From NCBI RefSeq assembly GCF_036324505.1, contig NC_086356.1, forward strand, positions 11,646,244 through 11,710,243: a stretch of DNA of 64,000 bases, given 5' to 3'. Under the pieces are notes generated by a model. The model made no database searches. It had not been told where the DNA came from and saw only the letters and a list, made by a program, of their open reading frames with translations. Positions 26,143 to 38,080 of the stretch are shown one piece after another. Made by a program: the position numbers and the translations under genes. The stretch comes from Eleginops maclovinus (Eukaryota; Chordata; Actinopteri; Perciformes; Eleginopidae). Positions within the stretch are counted from its first letter, which is position 1. Each line of letters starts with the position of its first letter.

Positions 26143-26364
26143 AGTACATCAAACATGACTCATGACTAAACTCTGTTGTAACTATTACTATACAGTCTTG
26201 TTCGCTCATACTAACTGACCTGTTTTTTTTATTTCTAATGCAGTTTTTATGTTTTATTTTCCCATAATAGTAAACAATTTAACATTCAGACATTTAAGAA
26301 ATATTGTATTGATTGACTTTTCTCCATTTTCCCCCTTCTTCTCCTCCTGATATCTCACTGCCAG

Positions 26365-26472
26365 CCCCTGGAGGTGTGTTCGGTCCTCAAGGGGAATCAG
26401 GCTCGGAGCCTGAAGACGACAGCCAAATGAAGTTTTACACAGAACAGCACAGAGGACGAAGGCGCAGCAAAG
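26365..26472 (+). CDS. astn1: astn1 exon 2 of 7 visible (cytoplasmic loop)
   Basis: A 108-bp exon between acceptor CACTGCCAG and donor AAAG|GTGAGC, phase 1 at both ends. With the G carried over from the previous exon it reads APGGVFGPQGESGSEPEDDS, then QMKFYTEQHRGRRRSK. It is acidic and Gly/Ser-rich first, then strongly basic, as expected for a disordered cytoplasmic segment just before a membrane helix under the positive-inside rule. The length is a multiple of three, so it could be skipped without a frameshift. The assignment rests on the frame, the position and the join to the membrane-segment exon. Confidence 0.8.
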
Positions 26473-29040
26473 GTGAGCAGGAGTACAGATGTACCTCTAT
26501 CTGTATTGTAATAAATGTGGTACATTTTGAACACATTATCTCCCACATTGGGGAACCATCTTACCCACTCCATACTGCTGAGACGGCAACAAAGCAAAGT
26601 AAAGTAATAAAACACCATAAAACATTTTGAAAAGAAATGAATTCCACCCTTACTCTGGTTAAATATGAGGCTATAGTTGAGTGAAATGAGGCCAGACACT
26701 TCTGGTGTCGTCAGCTTAGCTGGAAGTAGGAAGGAGTCATGCACATCCCCTGTGGGATTTAAAGTGTGGTTTCATGGCACAGCTCAATGACAGTCACAGC
26801 AGAGACTGTATATGAGCTGATGCTAATGAAGGCTCAATGATGACTAAAGCTGAGTCACATTACTTTTTTATTTCTTATATATACAATTAGTCTGTTTGAA
26901 ATAATGATTGAAAATAATGAAATCCAAATGTTTAAGTTATTCCCCCACCTGCAGTTCATTATTATATAACACTGTATCAGAGGAGGGGAAAAAGTCATGC
27001 CTCATATATTGATCTGATCAATGATATTAAAGATTGCAACTGCCTGGTCCTTTTTAGGAGAGAGACAGTTTGTCGCCCTGTATTATTATGCTCTCTGGAA
27101 GGCTTGTTAAATGCTACTGCAGAGGAAGAATTTGAAAGCATGACAATCATCTCTTGAAGTGATAACTTCTTCACACAGTAAAATGAAAATGTGTTGTATA
27201 GTTCTTATGGTAAGGGCTGTGCCGAGGTAGAGGGAATAAATACAAGAAAATAAAGAGTGTTTCTATGCAACCGTGTTTGCTTAACTATATAGCCACAATA
27301 TTAAAACCTTGTTTTTTTGACAATAATTAACATTCAACACTGGAATAGACTTTGTAGTTCCCTGCTGGAAAAATGCTTCAGGCCAACCCAGTAAACTAAA
27401 TTATAACTAGATTTCCAAGGTTGAAATGTTCCTAATTTCAATTAATTTAGTTCAGAATTAATTGCTAACATAGAACCAATGAATTATGCATTCACTATCT
27501 GAATTTTTGATCTGCAATTAATCACATATAAAGCTTAATTGTTCTCAGCCCAAAAAAAGGTCATTGTCCAGAACACTAGCACTTTCTGAATGCACTCTAT
27601 TGTATTTTTATGTGAAAAGCACATACTGTAGGCTCATGAATGGGAAACAAATAAAACCTAGGACCGTGACCATGTTAAAGTTATTGCCTGTGTAAAAAGG
27701 CTCTGCTGTCTCTGTAAGATGGAAAGGGGGAACTAAATGGAAGGAATAAAGTGTACGTTAAACGTAAGCTTTTATCTTCAGGGTGGCCCTGTGTATTGTA
27801 GATGCATTTTACTTTACATTCGCTCATGTATTTGTGTATGTGTGTTTTAGTTTCTATGTGAGTATATGAGGGCATTGCTTTAAAGTGTTTGCCATCGTGA
27901 GCGTACATACTCTTGTCTACTCAGTAGGCTTTTATAGTAATTGAGGGACCCCTTCACAAGCCCAGTGACACCACCCACACCCCAAAGGGATTAGCAGCGC
28001 TGCCACTTTTGTTTTGGACAGCTGTTCTTCCTGTCCTTTCAAAACATCGTGACTGTAGAAGATGTGATGCAGCACGGGAGGATACGTTGTCCTGGGATTA
28101 TCTCCCTTGTTTTGACCTTGAGCTGCATTTATCTTCTTCCAAACTTTACATTTAAGTTGCAGAACTTTCCTTTTGCAAGTGTTTTATTTATTTTTTGTAG
28201 TTCAATCAGTTTGATAATTTGTGTCTTTTGATAAAATCTATGTGGTTGGCAAATATAAAACATCTGGATTTCTTCCACTGATCAAAATTCTATTCTGAAA
28301 ATATGCGATTTGGTCACTTAACCTCTACTTGCAATATCTGAGTTCTCAGCGTACAGAGAAGCAAGTATAGGCCTACTAATACTACTGACTTTTAGAATAT
28401 TCCTGCATAGTGGAAGATCAACACGGGGCAGATGCTGTTCACTCATTGTCTGAAGGTGGCAGCTTCTGAGAAATGGTGTGATATGTTTACCCTGCTAATA
28501 TCGAGTCAAAACAGTGTTCCAAAACAGCATTACCACATCCTCAGCCTCCTTTCAACATGTCGAGTCCTCTCCCATGATAAATATCCGTAGACAGAGGTTA
28601 AGCGGCTAATTTAATTCCCTGTATCTGGCTTGGAAATGGGAGTCCTGACAGAGCCAAAGGGCAACCAAAACAACCAATCTATAACCCTGTCAGTGGCAAT
28701 AAGATCATATATCACGCCTGCAAATGATTCTGGGCTGTTATGCAGAAGCTCGGGTAAAGCTATCCTTTATTTACTCGAGCCAAACCTAAACCAGCATTAG
28801 ATTAATGTATCAGGTGTACAATTAACTACCTTCACAATGATTGAGGGTTATTCAGTGGCTGTTTTCAACAAAGAGTAGTGCTGCAGTAGAGCGTTTAGTT
28901 TTAGGTTTGTTTCATCTTCTGTGTGCAAAAGCATTTTCTATAAAGGATGTTCAGACATATTCATCTGTTTGAGACCCTGATCAAAAACAACAGGGCTTCT
29001 GTAAAAACTGTTTACCTTTTTTCTCTTTTTCTATCTCCAG
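26473..29040 (+). other. astn1: astn1 intron, 2.6 kb
   Basis: Bounded by a GTGAGC donor and a pyrimidine-rich acceptor ending CTATCTCCAG. No repeat family, RNA gene or coding segment was recognised inside it. Confidence 0.8.
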
Positions 29041-29187
29041 GCCTCCCGCACAGTCCTCTAAATAAGGTCACCCTGACGTTGATAACCATCAGCACATGTG
29101 TCATTGCCATTGTCTATGCTACGCAGGATTCCTGCCCTCTGACTGTCAAGGTTACTCTCCATGTGCCTGAGCATTTTGTTGCAGATG
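29041..29187 (+). CDS. astn1: astn1 exon 3 of 7 visible (second membrane segment and start of ectodomain)
   Basis: A 147-bp exon, acceptor CTATCTCCAG, donor GATG|GTAAGT, phase 1 on both sides. It reads GLPHSPLNKVTLTLITISTC, then VIAIVYATQ, then DSCPLTVKVTLHVPEHFVAD. The hydrophobic run at about 29067-29120 is the second membrane segment. The part after it opens the extracellular region and closely matches the astrotactin-1 juxtamembrane sequence. Published work on astrotactins reports proteolytic processing around the hydrophobic segments; the ATQ-D-SC region is where I would look for such a site, but that is inference. Basic residues just before the hydrophobic run and a cysteine after it fit a cytoplasm-to-outside topology. 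Confidence 0.92.
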
Positions 29188-32100
29188 GTAAGTGCAAAAC
29201 GTTGAACCTCGGCTCAACGGACGGAAATTTATGTTGAAGTCAATTGGTGTTCACGTTTTCCTTTTACTGCACTATTTTTTTCTTTACTTGTTTTCTAGGG
29301 CACACTTGTTTGAATAACATTTATAAGATGTAAAAAAATATAGAAAGCGGAAGAGAGTGAAATGTCTTAACATGAATCAGAATGAAACTTGGGAGGAAGA
29401 CTGTGGAATTACTTTTGTGATAGTAGAGCCTAAGCCAATGTTGAATGTTGTGTTAAATGCTAGAAAAGGATACAGATTTGTATCGCATGCAAGTTTTCTT
29501 TAAAAAAATACAGTTTGAGGGCGCTAACATCACTTCCAGTCAAAATGACGGCCCGTCCACTTTCCGGTGAAAATAACGCATTAGAGTGAAGCAGAAAATA
29601 ACAGTTTCTTCATGTCTTAAAGCTGCTGAGTCAAATATTGCACTTTAAACAAAAAATCAATCCCAAGTTACGGTTTCTTTACTTCCTCTACAGAAAAAAG
29701 GACAGTGAAAAAAACAATCTAAATCAGAAATCACCGTTTGAGTGAAAGCCTGCTGCCTACCACTCATCAACCTGCAGACCAACAGGACATCCATCCCCTA
29801 TTTATTCAGAGCCCCATAAAACTAAGATGCATATGCCGTCTGATTTAACACAATTTTCATTTTTTTTTTAGTAATTATACAGTTTTTGACGAACAGAAAT
29901 ATTGTTTTCTTGCATCCCCTTAAACTTTTATAGGGAAAATCTGCATTTTGGTATGATGGCGCACCCCGAAAGTAAGAGCTCGCAGTGCCCCTGTTACCTG
30001 GTTTAGTCAAAACCCTGGCACGATATCATTAATGTAAGGATCCATCAACTTCTTTTGTCTTTTTTGCCATTTTCATTGAATCATAATCAGATACAGTCAT
30101 CCTTAAAGCAGCATACTGCAAGTGTCTGTAACACACTGTTATTGAGTGGTGAAAGATGTTATGCAATGTGTGTTGTTTTGTTGTTAGAAGTAACATTTAA
30201 TGCACCAGGGAAAGCTTTGCATGCTTCCCCTGTTCATATTTACAAATGGCTCGCAGTAAAATCTCCACCCTCTCAGCCATGATTTGTGGTTTTCAATCTC
30301 TATGCTTTTCAATGTCACTGCCCCTTCTGCACGACTGATAAACTACAAAAGACATCCATCCAACAAAAAGTGAATCGTGCTGGAACCAAAATAATGATCA
30401 ACAATCAGGACAATAAAGCCCACACACTGAAAGCCCACAATGGAAAAAAAAATGATGTATTGTCACCACAAACAACTGGATGACATTTTGAGCTATCAGA
30501 CTGATGAAGAGCAGTGTGCGCAACAAAATGATTGCTTTTTCTTTGTTTTTGCACAGAGAGCTTTCCATGAGGAGATTTTAGAGAATGTGACCACATACAT
30601 TGAATGGAGACAGGAGATTATTTGTCAAATAAATATCAATTCAGGATGATCAAGTATATAGGTGTCCAGGCAACAGCCTAGAGAGTCATCTCACTGAGTG
30701 TGTTTGAAATTCCTCTTTGGCTTTGGGATGATTGTAAATTGGTTCCGTGTATTGGCGAGATACCACAGTATAAACCTTGCTGGGAGGTAAGAGAAGCGAA
30801 TATGGAAAATCTGCAAGGAGTTAAGTGAAGTAAGAGGGGGTGAGGGGCTGAGGCAATTTAACTAATGATTGCCATATCTCTGAAAGCATTCATGTAATCA
30901 GTCGATCAGGTGCTCTTGCTGCCAGGGCCTCATTTTAAGTCCGCCCACACAACAGCAATTTGTATGAGACGCACAAGAAAAAAAGGTACTCAAAACTTCA
31001 ACTTCCACAGTATTTGTGTTATAACATGTAAAACGAACAGCTGGAAATGTAATGCATGCCAATATACTGTCAAAGTCTTAATGTTAAGCAGTATGAATTT
31101 TGTCCAAACTTCTATTAATTATTGATGCATTATTAACTCCCATAATGTCTATTACATGCACGGTATAACTGAATTATTTTATATCATAATGACATTTATG
31201 CAAGTAGCCTACCAATGCAAAAGGTTGCCTAAGTTATGGCAATTTGTGGCACAGAAATGCATGAGTTATCTGGATCTGTTTGCATGACATACAGATATTC
31301 TTTCTTTAAAAAAAAAAAAGAAGATAAATCCATCTTAAAAATGATAATGTCTTCATCTGAAATTATTTGGAGCTTTAATACAATTTTAAAATTGACAAAA
31401 ATAAGACAAAACTTGAGTCAAAATGGAATCTGTTCACAGGAACATCATCGTGGTAAAGATTTCTATTTTAGTTTTCATGATTTTCAATAGCATATGGACA
31501 GCCACTCGTACATTTCAGTGATTTTCTCTCACTCCGCCCTCAGCTCCCTCAGGGTATTTTATCCTCGTATCTGTCAGGATCATCTTCAGTCATAACACCT
31601 GACAGTGTGAGATCACCTACTGCAGGCTATCGTACTCTCTTGTCTAATATCTCCGTAACTTGATGTCCTCTTGACCATTTGTTATCATTGTATCTGCTGA
31701 TTTCTGACAGCATGACATAAAGCATGAAATGTTTCGTTTCAGTCTTTTGAAAAAGAAAACTTTCTGTGAAACCTGGCCACAAATTCAGCAATTTAAGGGG
31801 CATCAAGTATGCTATTCGAGACATCTCACAAACAAGCATTAGTCTCAAGTATCAAGAAAAATGGTAAATTGATGTGCTGTCCATTGCAAGCTATCTTTAC
31901 AACCTTTAGTCATGTTGCTGTGAATATAATATGGATATGTTTAATTCCCGTGGAATTATTATTGATTGCTTGGTTACTGACCTCCTCGCATTTGCTTTAC
32001 CGTATCTAACAAGGGAGAATCTTGAGAGATAGACAAAACTTTTCTCAAACCTTTGGATGCTCTTTGAGCCGACCTCTGACTCCATGTTCAGTTCTTAACC

Positions 32101-32288
32101 ATTGATGTAAGATGTAAAAAATAAACGGTTGGAATTTCATGATATTCACGATCACCAGTAGGTACATTATTTAAATTTAAATTGCTCTATGGCCTTTCCT
32201 TTAGTACCACCTTCAGGATACACTTTACATTTTAGAAACACTACAGGTGAAACACAGAACGCCAATTATATGTTGTGTGTTTTGATAT

Positions 32289-32485
32289 AGCATTTCCTCT
32301 TTTTTTGGGGGGCTTTTTGCCTTTAATCGGATACGACAATGGAGAGTGACAGGAAAGTGGGAGAGAGAGTTTCGGGGTGGGATCCGGAATGGACCACGTG
32401 TTGGGAATTGAACCCGGGTCGCCAGCGTACGGTGCAGGTGCCCCAGCCAGTTGCGTCACGGCCAGGGCCAGCATTTCCTCTTTTT
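32289..32485 (-). mobile_element. tRNA-derived SINE, copy 2, with 16-bp target-site duplication
   Basis: Same family and orientation as the copy at 5341-5525. It shares GGGGGGCTTTTTGCCTTTAA, GAGAGTGACAGGAAAGTGGG and the box B region GGAATTGAACCCGGGTCGCC on the + strand. The 16-bp direct repeat AGCATTTCCTCTTTTT flanks it at 32289-32304 and 32470-32485. Different duplications at the two sites show two independent insertions. Box B here has one substitution relative to copy 1 (GAATTG for GAATCG). Confidence 0.85.
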
Positions 32486-34101
32486 AAGTAGGGGCTTTCA
32501 ACTTTTGTTGTTCCTCTGCAGTCTTGTGTATACTGGAATTGGACTCAGAAAACCAGACACCTGAGGCAGAGCAGATGTGATAAATGCGGCTTAACCCATT
32601 AGTCTGCCAGGCATACACTTGGCAGCAGGCAGGCACACACAGCAAACCAACAAATCCAACAAACAAACAAACAAGGCAATCCAAACTTGCATATATAAAT
32701 ATGAGTTAGGTCAGGACAGGAACGGCCAGGCAGGAATAGAAAGTAAAATGCTATGGAACGGTAAATCATGAGTGATGGCAGGCCGAGCTAGAGTGAGTAT
32801 ATTGTTGTCAAAGTGTTATCTAAATGTGCCAGCAAACCGGAGTTCCTGTTTTGCAAAACATGTTTTTTTTTTACTGTCCCGTAAAGAAACATCCCTTGTC
32901 ATCACTGATACAGTGTCATTTTGATTGCGCATGTTCTGCTTGGTTCAGTGGTTTGTCAGCGAAACTTCAAAACAGCATGTTATGCAAAATAATAATAAAA
33001 GGTATTTTTTTTCACCAGAACTCATGTTGATGGAATCCAAAATGGCAGGACTGTACAACAGAAGCTGTATCATGTGTCCAATGTTATTAATGGATATGCC
33101 CCTCGATATTTGTGGGCAAATCAGATAACATGGATCTACACACAGAATAGATGTTATACTAAGTCCCTAATGTAGAAAGGGGTAAGAAATTAAACCAATT
33201 AACAAATCCACAATAAGTACCATACAATACAATATAAAAAAGCAGCAATACAGCAACAACTAAAGCATTAATTAAGAAAACAACTTATTTTGGTGGTGAT
33301 TGTTCAACTTGTTTGAAAGAAAACCGACTGCCAGATGTGCCATTTCTTTAATTATCTGCTTTGCCATAAAACAGGTGTGAGGTGCTTTCTTCTTCAAATC
33401 TGTTCCCAAAACAATTAAAATAAGGAAGGTCTAATCTGACAAAATAATTTCCCCCCAGTCTTCTTCACTCCATTCCAATATGAACAGTGAAATGTTTACC
33501 AATCAACGAACAAACTGCCCAGGAGGGGTTTCCTTACAGGTCCCAGATAAACCAACCCATGATCTGCAAACGCCTCCTCACTGCGAGACCTGAGACCGTT
33601 TTTCTTGTTCCTCTCCTCCTGGCAATGCTGTTCACTAACTCCTGTATTGCAGGAAAAGAGTACATACTCTCCTTTGCTCAGCCTGAACATTTTGGCCTTG
33701 TTTCCCCTATGGAAGATAGTGGAAACTTAAGGGATGCTCAAGAAGAGCAGCAACAGCCATTGTTTATAAGGGAGTATTGGACAGTGATTGTTCAATGTTT
33801 ACCATATCTCTTGATCAATTAAAGATCATGACTTCTGTGAGTGTGGCGACAAGAAATAACATCTAAAACAACCGTAACCAAGAAGTTATATTTCTTATCA
33901 AGAACAAAGAAAAAAACAAGAGCTTACAGTTTGCTTCTCATATAGAGTATTGAAACATTTGAATCGACCATTCATGTATTTCTTAACCATCTAAGGTCGA
34001 CACTCTTGGACTTACTTTAATCCATTATGGACGTGCAGTTAAATAATGGCTAAAAACAATGCAATATTAACTTAAAAGCAACACTACAGGCTTGTTACTC
34101 A

Positions 34102-34121
34102 TCTAGACTATACAGTCTAGA
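34102..34121. repeat. Short perfect palindrome
   Basis: TCTAGACT and AGTCTAGA are separated by four bases, giving an 8-bp perfect stem. No functional context. Confidence 0.6.
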
Positions 34122-35120
34122 GCGAGTGTCTCTAGACATGTTTTGCCAGGTAGTCAGAAAATAAAACGTGAAAATATCACTGTATTTTTGGAAGGCTCAG
34201 TGGGTCAGACTGTCCATGTGCGACTGTTTGCTGTCAAACACAAAGAAGCAGCCAGTGATTTCAAACGTGTAGGAGGAGGCAAATGGTATTGTATTCTATC
34301 AGGAATTTGGTACAACTAAAATGTGAAAAAACAAACAAAACTGAGGCTTGGGATTGTATTGCTTCGGCATTCTTTGTTTGATATCTCTCCTCTGTTTAAA
34401 ACTGCAAGGCATTGGACTTTTCCTGTGACTCGGATTTGATTACCGGCTACTGGCGAAGCTTTTTCATCCGCATTAATCCTCTCTTTTACGAAAAAGCCTG
34501 GAGACCACCCTCAAAGGAGTTAACTCATAACTCAGATTACATTTGTGGATCCAATCTTTATGTCCTAGTCTGGTATTTAAAGTACATTTTTAGTTTAACA
34601 CAGAAATGTTTACTTACTGCACATACAAATGTACCCTCTGCAACCAAGCACTGCTCACAATATATAGCTGAATGTTTGTGCTCAGCAGAGGGCTGAAACA
34701 TAATCTCCTCTGCTCTCTGTGCAACTAAAAGTCTTTGGCATCAATTAGGGATGATCTTGTTCAGTGATCAGACTTTAACGATTGGTCGGGGAGCAGTAAG
34801 AAAGAAAGGTAAGGCAGCGTCAATGAGCATAGCAGTTACTGATTGACTCGTGGAACTCTTTTACCCCCTCTACTGCAATTACCAAGGAAATCCCATCAAT
34901 ACACACATTATAAGTCTTAATGTTCTCATTTAAATTCAGCCCGGTCAGAAGGGGAGTTGAAATTACAGTAACAGAAGAATTAACTACTTTCCAATTGATT
35001 TTGCAATAGAACCAGGTAAAGAGCCTTTAAAAATGCTACACAATTGACCTTTTTTAAACCATTTTATTGTTTTTTACGAACAAAACTATTTTTATCTTGT
35101 TTTTTTTTTTTTTTTTCCAG

Positions 35121-35288
35121 GAAGTAGTTTTGTGGTGAGCATGGGCAGCTTCCTGGATGTTTCTAATTGGCTAAACCCAGCCAAGCTTACTCTCTACTAT
35201 CAGACCAATTCGTCCACACAGTGGGTTCTCGACTACTGCGGCCAGAGGACTACCGAGCCTTGTGAGCAGATTTGTGATCAGGACACAG
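35121..35288 (+). CDS. astn1: astn1 exon 4 of 7 visible (ectodomain, first half of EGF-like module)
   Basis: A 168-bp exon, phase 1 at both ends, acceptor TTTTTTCCAG, donor ACACAG|GTGAGT. It begins GSSFVVSMGSFLDVSNWLNP, continues AKLTLYYQTNSSTQW, and ends CGQRTTEPCEQICDQDT. The GSSFVVS, WLNPAKL and CGQRTT blocks match astrotactin-1; as I recall it, the astrotactin-2 paralogue is more divergent here, which is why astn1 is chosen. NSS (Asn codon 35207-35209) is an N-glycosylation sequon. The last three cysteines begin an EGF-like module completed by the next exon. The length is a multiple of three. Confidence 0.93.
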
Positions 35289-35890
35289 GTGAGTCCATTA
35301 AAACCTGCATGACATTGAATCACTTGACATTCTATTCACTGTTATGAAGTGCATTTCTAAGCTATTTGCAGACCATATTGATTATTTTGAGATAAGAAGA
35401 AAATACTGGCATTGAATCCCTTTTGTGTTGTGATAATTGCATTATGCCAATCCCTAGAATGAGGAGAAAAGGACAGCACAGCTGTTTTTGCTTCAGGATA
35501 ACCTTCATAACTGTATTTCAGTGTCTGTGTCCTTGGATGAGCCTGATGGGACTGCTCTTTTCACTGTAGTAAGATCATTAGTAGTTGGATTCAGATGTTT
35601 GTAATTATTAACACCAGCCACAAGCATCTTTCTATTTACCTTTTACATTCTTATTATTCAGCCTTTGGATATTACTTCAATTGGAATATCACAGTATGGT
35701 ATTAGTTCTTAGACTGTTCATATACAGTCTCAATGTCTTCTTTAAATTGGTTATAAAACATACAGTACTCACTAATATATTCACTACAAGCTAGTCTTAC
35801 CATTGTAAGTGCCTGTGAATTTGTTGCAAGGCCTAAGCTAACTCTATAAAGTGCTCTTTTTCTTTGTTGCAAGAATTGAATTGCAACATG

Positions 35891-35921
35891 ATTCTGTTGT
35901 AACATGATGTAACAACAGAAT
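35891..35921. repeat. Near-perfect 31-bp palindrome
   Basis: Starts ATTCTGTTGTAACATG and is self-complementary around the G at 35906, with a single mismatched pair (A-A). It could extrude as a short cruciform. No neighbouring element explains it. Confidence 0.6.
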
Positions 35922-37837
35922 ACACTTGACTAGGTAATTATTGAATGTCGTAGAATTCAGAAATTCAACATACATTAAATCAACACGAGTTGATTGATGA
36001 CGGCCCCCAGAAAAAAAATCAAACATTGGGATTCATGATGATGACGTGATTGGCTGGATTGCCAGTCAAGGGCCGACACAAAGGTGGCGCTTCACATATA
36101 TTTTCAGGCTATTAGTAATCGTGACGGTGTATTGAGTGAACGTTAGGCACTCCCATTGCTGTAGTCAAAGATCCAGTCAACAGCATTATTATTGTGCATG
36201 AAGTCCTCAGTGCATACCAGTCCAGGTAAATAATCATCACTGCAGTATGCACACGTTCAGGTTGTACAGTTTTGGCCCCGTTTGTGCTGACATTAAAACT
36301 ATTCCTACAGCAGCATTATGATCTTTATCTTCCCTTGAGTGCAGTAACTCCCTTGTGTGTTTCGGGCCCATCCAGATAAAGCTCATTAGAATGGATTACA
36401 TCTGTAATGTATGTGAAATGTATGTCACCCTGGTCAAGGGCATGTTAAGGGCTGATGCATAATGTATTAGCGCTCCATACACTCAACTAAGTCAGCACAC
36501 ATGAAGATGCCAAAGACGGAGTTGGCACTTATCGGTTTTTGGATGCTGAGAGTGTGCAGACACGTGTGAATATACTTCCATCACTGCCTTCACATTTATG
36601 CACTGAGAGATCAGTAATGGTTGTGATTCTATGATGGAGTCATTACCTCAATCCGGACACCAGTAAATTTGCTATTTTTACTTTATTAGTACTTTGGTCA
36701 GCCGGAGTCTCCTTGCCTCTCTCTATTAATTTGTCCTTTTCAGCAGCAAGATTATTTGATCAGTAATTGTCCTCAAGTATGTTGTATGTCCTCAAGGCAA
36801 CCAGATCCACCCTGCAGCAAATACAAAGGTGTTCTTCCATAGAGCTTCCTATTTCCGTCGCTGTCCTCTACCCTACATTAAAGCACCTGCACAATAGCAC
36901 ACACACAGACACACAGCATCCCTGAAACAAGCTCTTTTATCCAAGCACATTCATTGAAGTTCTAACAATAGGGTGCACTATTGGCTGTGAAATGTCAAAG
37001 GGTAAATCACACAGGGAAGCACTGCTCTCTGTTCACTGAAACTTTCAAGCATACTGCAATCCTGGCCACAACAAAAAGCAATGTCAAAGTGTGTGTTTTA
37101 CCTTTTAACAAGTGACAGGAAAACACCTGCTTGGGCAAATCTTGTTCAAACACAAAAAACGACCGTAGACACACAACTCATGTGGTGTTTGCATTTAACT
37201 GCCTGGAGAAATATCATAAATCGTTTGACAGCTAACAACTTTGTTGAATTGCCACGAAACTTCAGTCGAGTCCTGTTTATCCTTTGAAATATAGTCAAAA
37301 CAAAGGTATGCTAACACTATGTCCCTACTGGTTCCACAAAGATACTTTTACCATGTGTGCTGTGCATCCATACTGAACATAAATCATATTCTTGTCAACT
37401 CTGAACTTTGCAAGACAGATGTTTTTGAGTTTGGAGGTTTAAAAAGAAATTGCTAAATACATTTTCAAAGTTATGTTCCCCAAAACTAAAACAATTATAT
37501 GTCAGGTGATAACCAAGTAGAACACAACAACACTATCTTACAAATATAGCCTACTTCAGGTACGGAAGTGCTGCAGCAATGTCAGCACTCTTACTTCCCG
37601 GGGGCATGATGTTTTCACCGTTCAAATAATGAACAAGGACAAGGTGACATGTCCTAGTGTTGTTTGTGGGTTGTTTTACACAGACTCTAAATAATGTGAG
37701 AAAGTGAAGACAGTTAAATAGATAAAATCACATGTACTATGTGGTTAGTGTGTATTGCTGAATTCAACTGTGTCGTTTATTTTAAAACTAACATTTAGGT
37801 TGCCATTGGCTTACATTCATTGTACACTTAGTAGGAT

Positions 37838-38080
37838 TCAAATCAAAGTTTTTTTGTTCAGCCCAATATCAGAAAACCCGTTTGTCTCGGTGGGCTTCAC
37901 ACATTAAAAACAAACAACAACAACATTGTAAATAATGGAATTAAAGCAAAATGAGAAGACGAGATAGTGTGTGAAATATAAATAAAAATAAATACATAAC
38001 ATTAGAATGAAGTACCATAAAATAAAATAAATACCACGTAAATGCCAGCCCGACTAAGGGATTAAACCCACTTATTTATA
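37838..38080. repeat. Probable dispersed-repeat end (AGCCCAATATCA type)
   Basis: Contains CAGCCCAATATCAGAAAACC followed by GTGGGCTTCACACATT and an A-rich stretch. This resembles the 'tatagcccaatatcaca...gggctttac' ends seen on many fish retroelement fragments. The borders are approximate. Confidence 0.4.

Larger units (their letters stand above)
8786..26364 (+). other. astn1: astn1 intron, 17.6 kb
   Basis: This is the largest intron in the window, between a GTAGG donor and an acceptor ending CACTGCCAG. It contains a GT microsatellite (13795-13845), a CA microsatellite of about 150 bp (21204-21355), a non-autonomous DNA transposon (22743-23436) and a foldback inverted repeat (25829-26142). 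Other open frames in it are short, low-complexity or unlike any protein I know. The remaining sequence shows nothing I can annotate. Confidence 0.75.
29188..35120 (+). other. astn1: astn1 intron, 5.9 kb
   Basis: GTAAGT donor. The acceptor is preceded by an unusually long uninterrupted T tract (about 35099-35116) before CCAG. It contains the second minus-strand SINE copy (32289-32485) and a short perfect palindrome (34102-34121). A 111-codon open frame at 33487-33822 resembles nothing I know. The rest shows no annotatable feature. Confidence 0.8.

Noticed and set aside
33328..33470. Acceptor-like TTTCCCCCCAG near 33459
   Set aside because: No following frame joins the astn1 phase with a meaningful peptide.
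33487..33822. 111-codon open frame with a short hydrophobic stretch
   Set aside because: No known family, no good splice or promoter context, and it lies inside an astn1 intron. This length can arise by chance.
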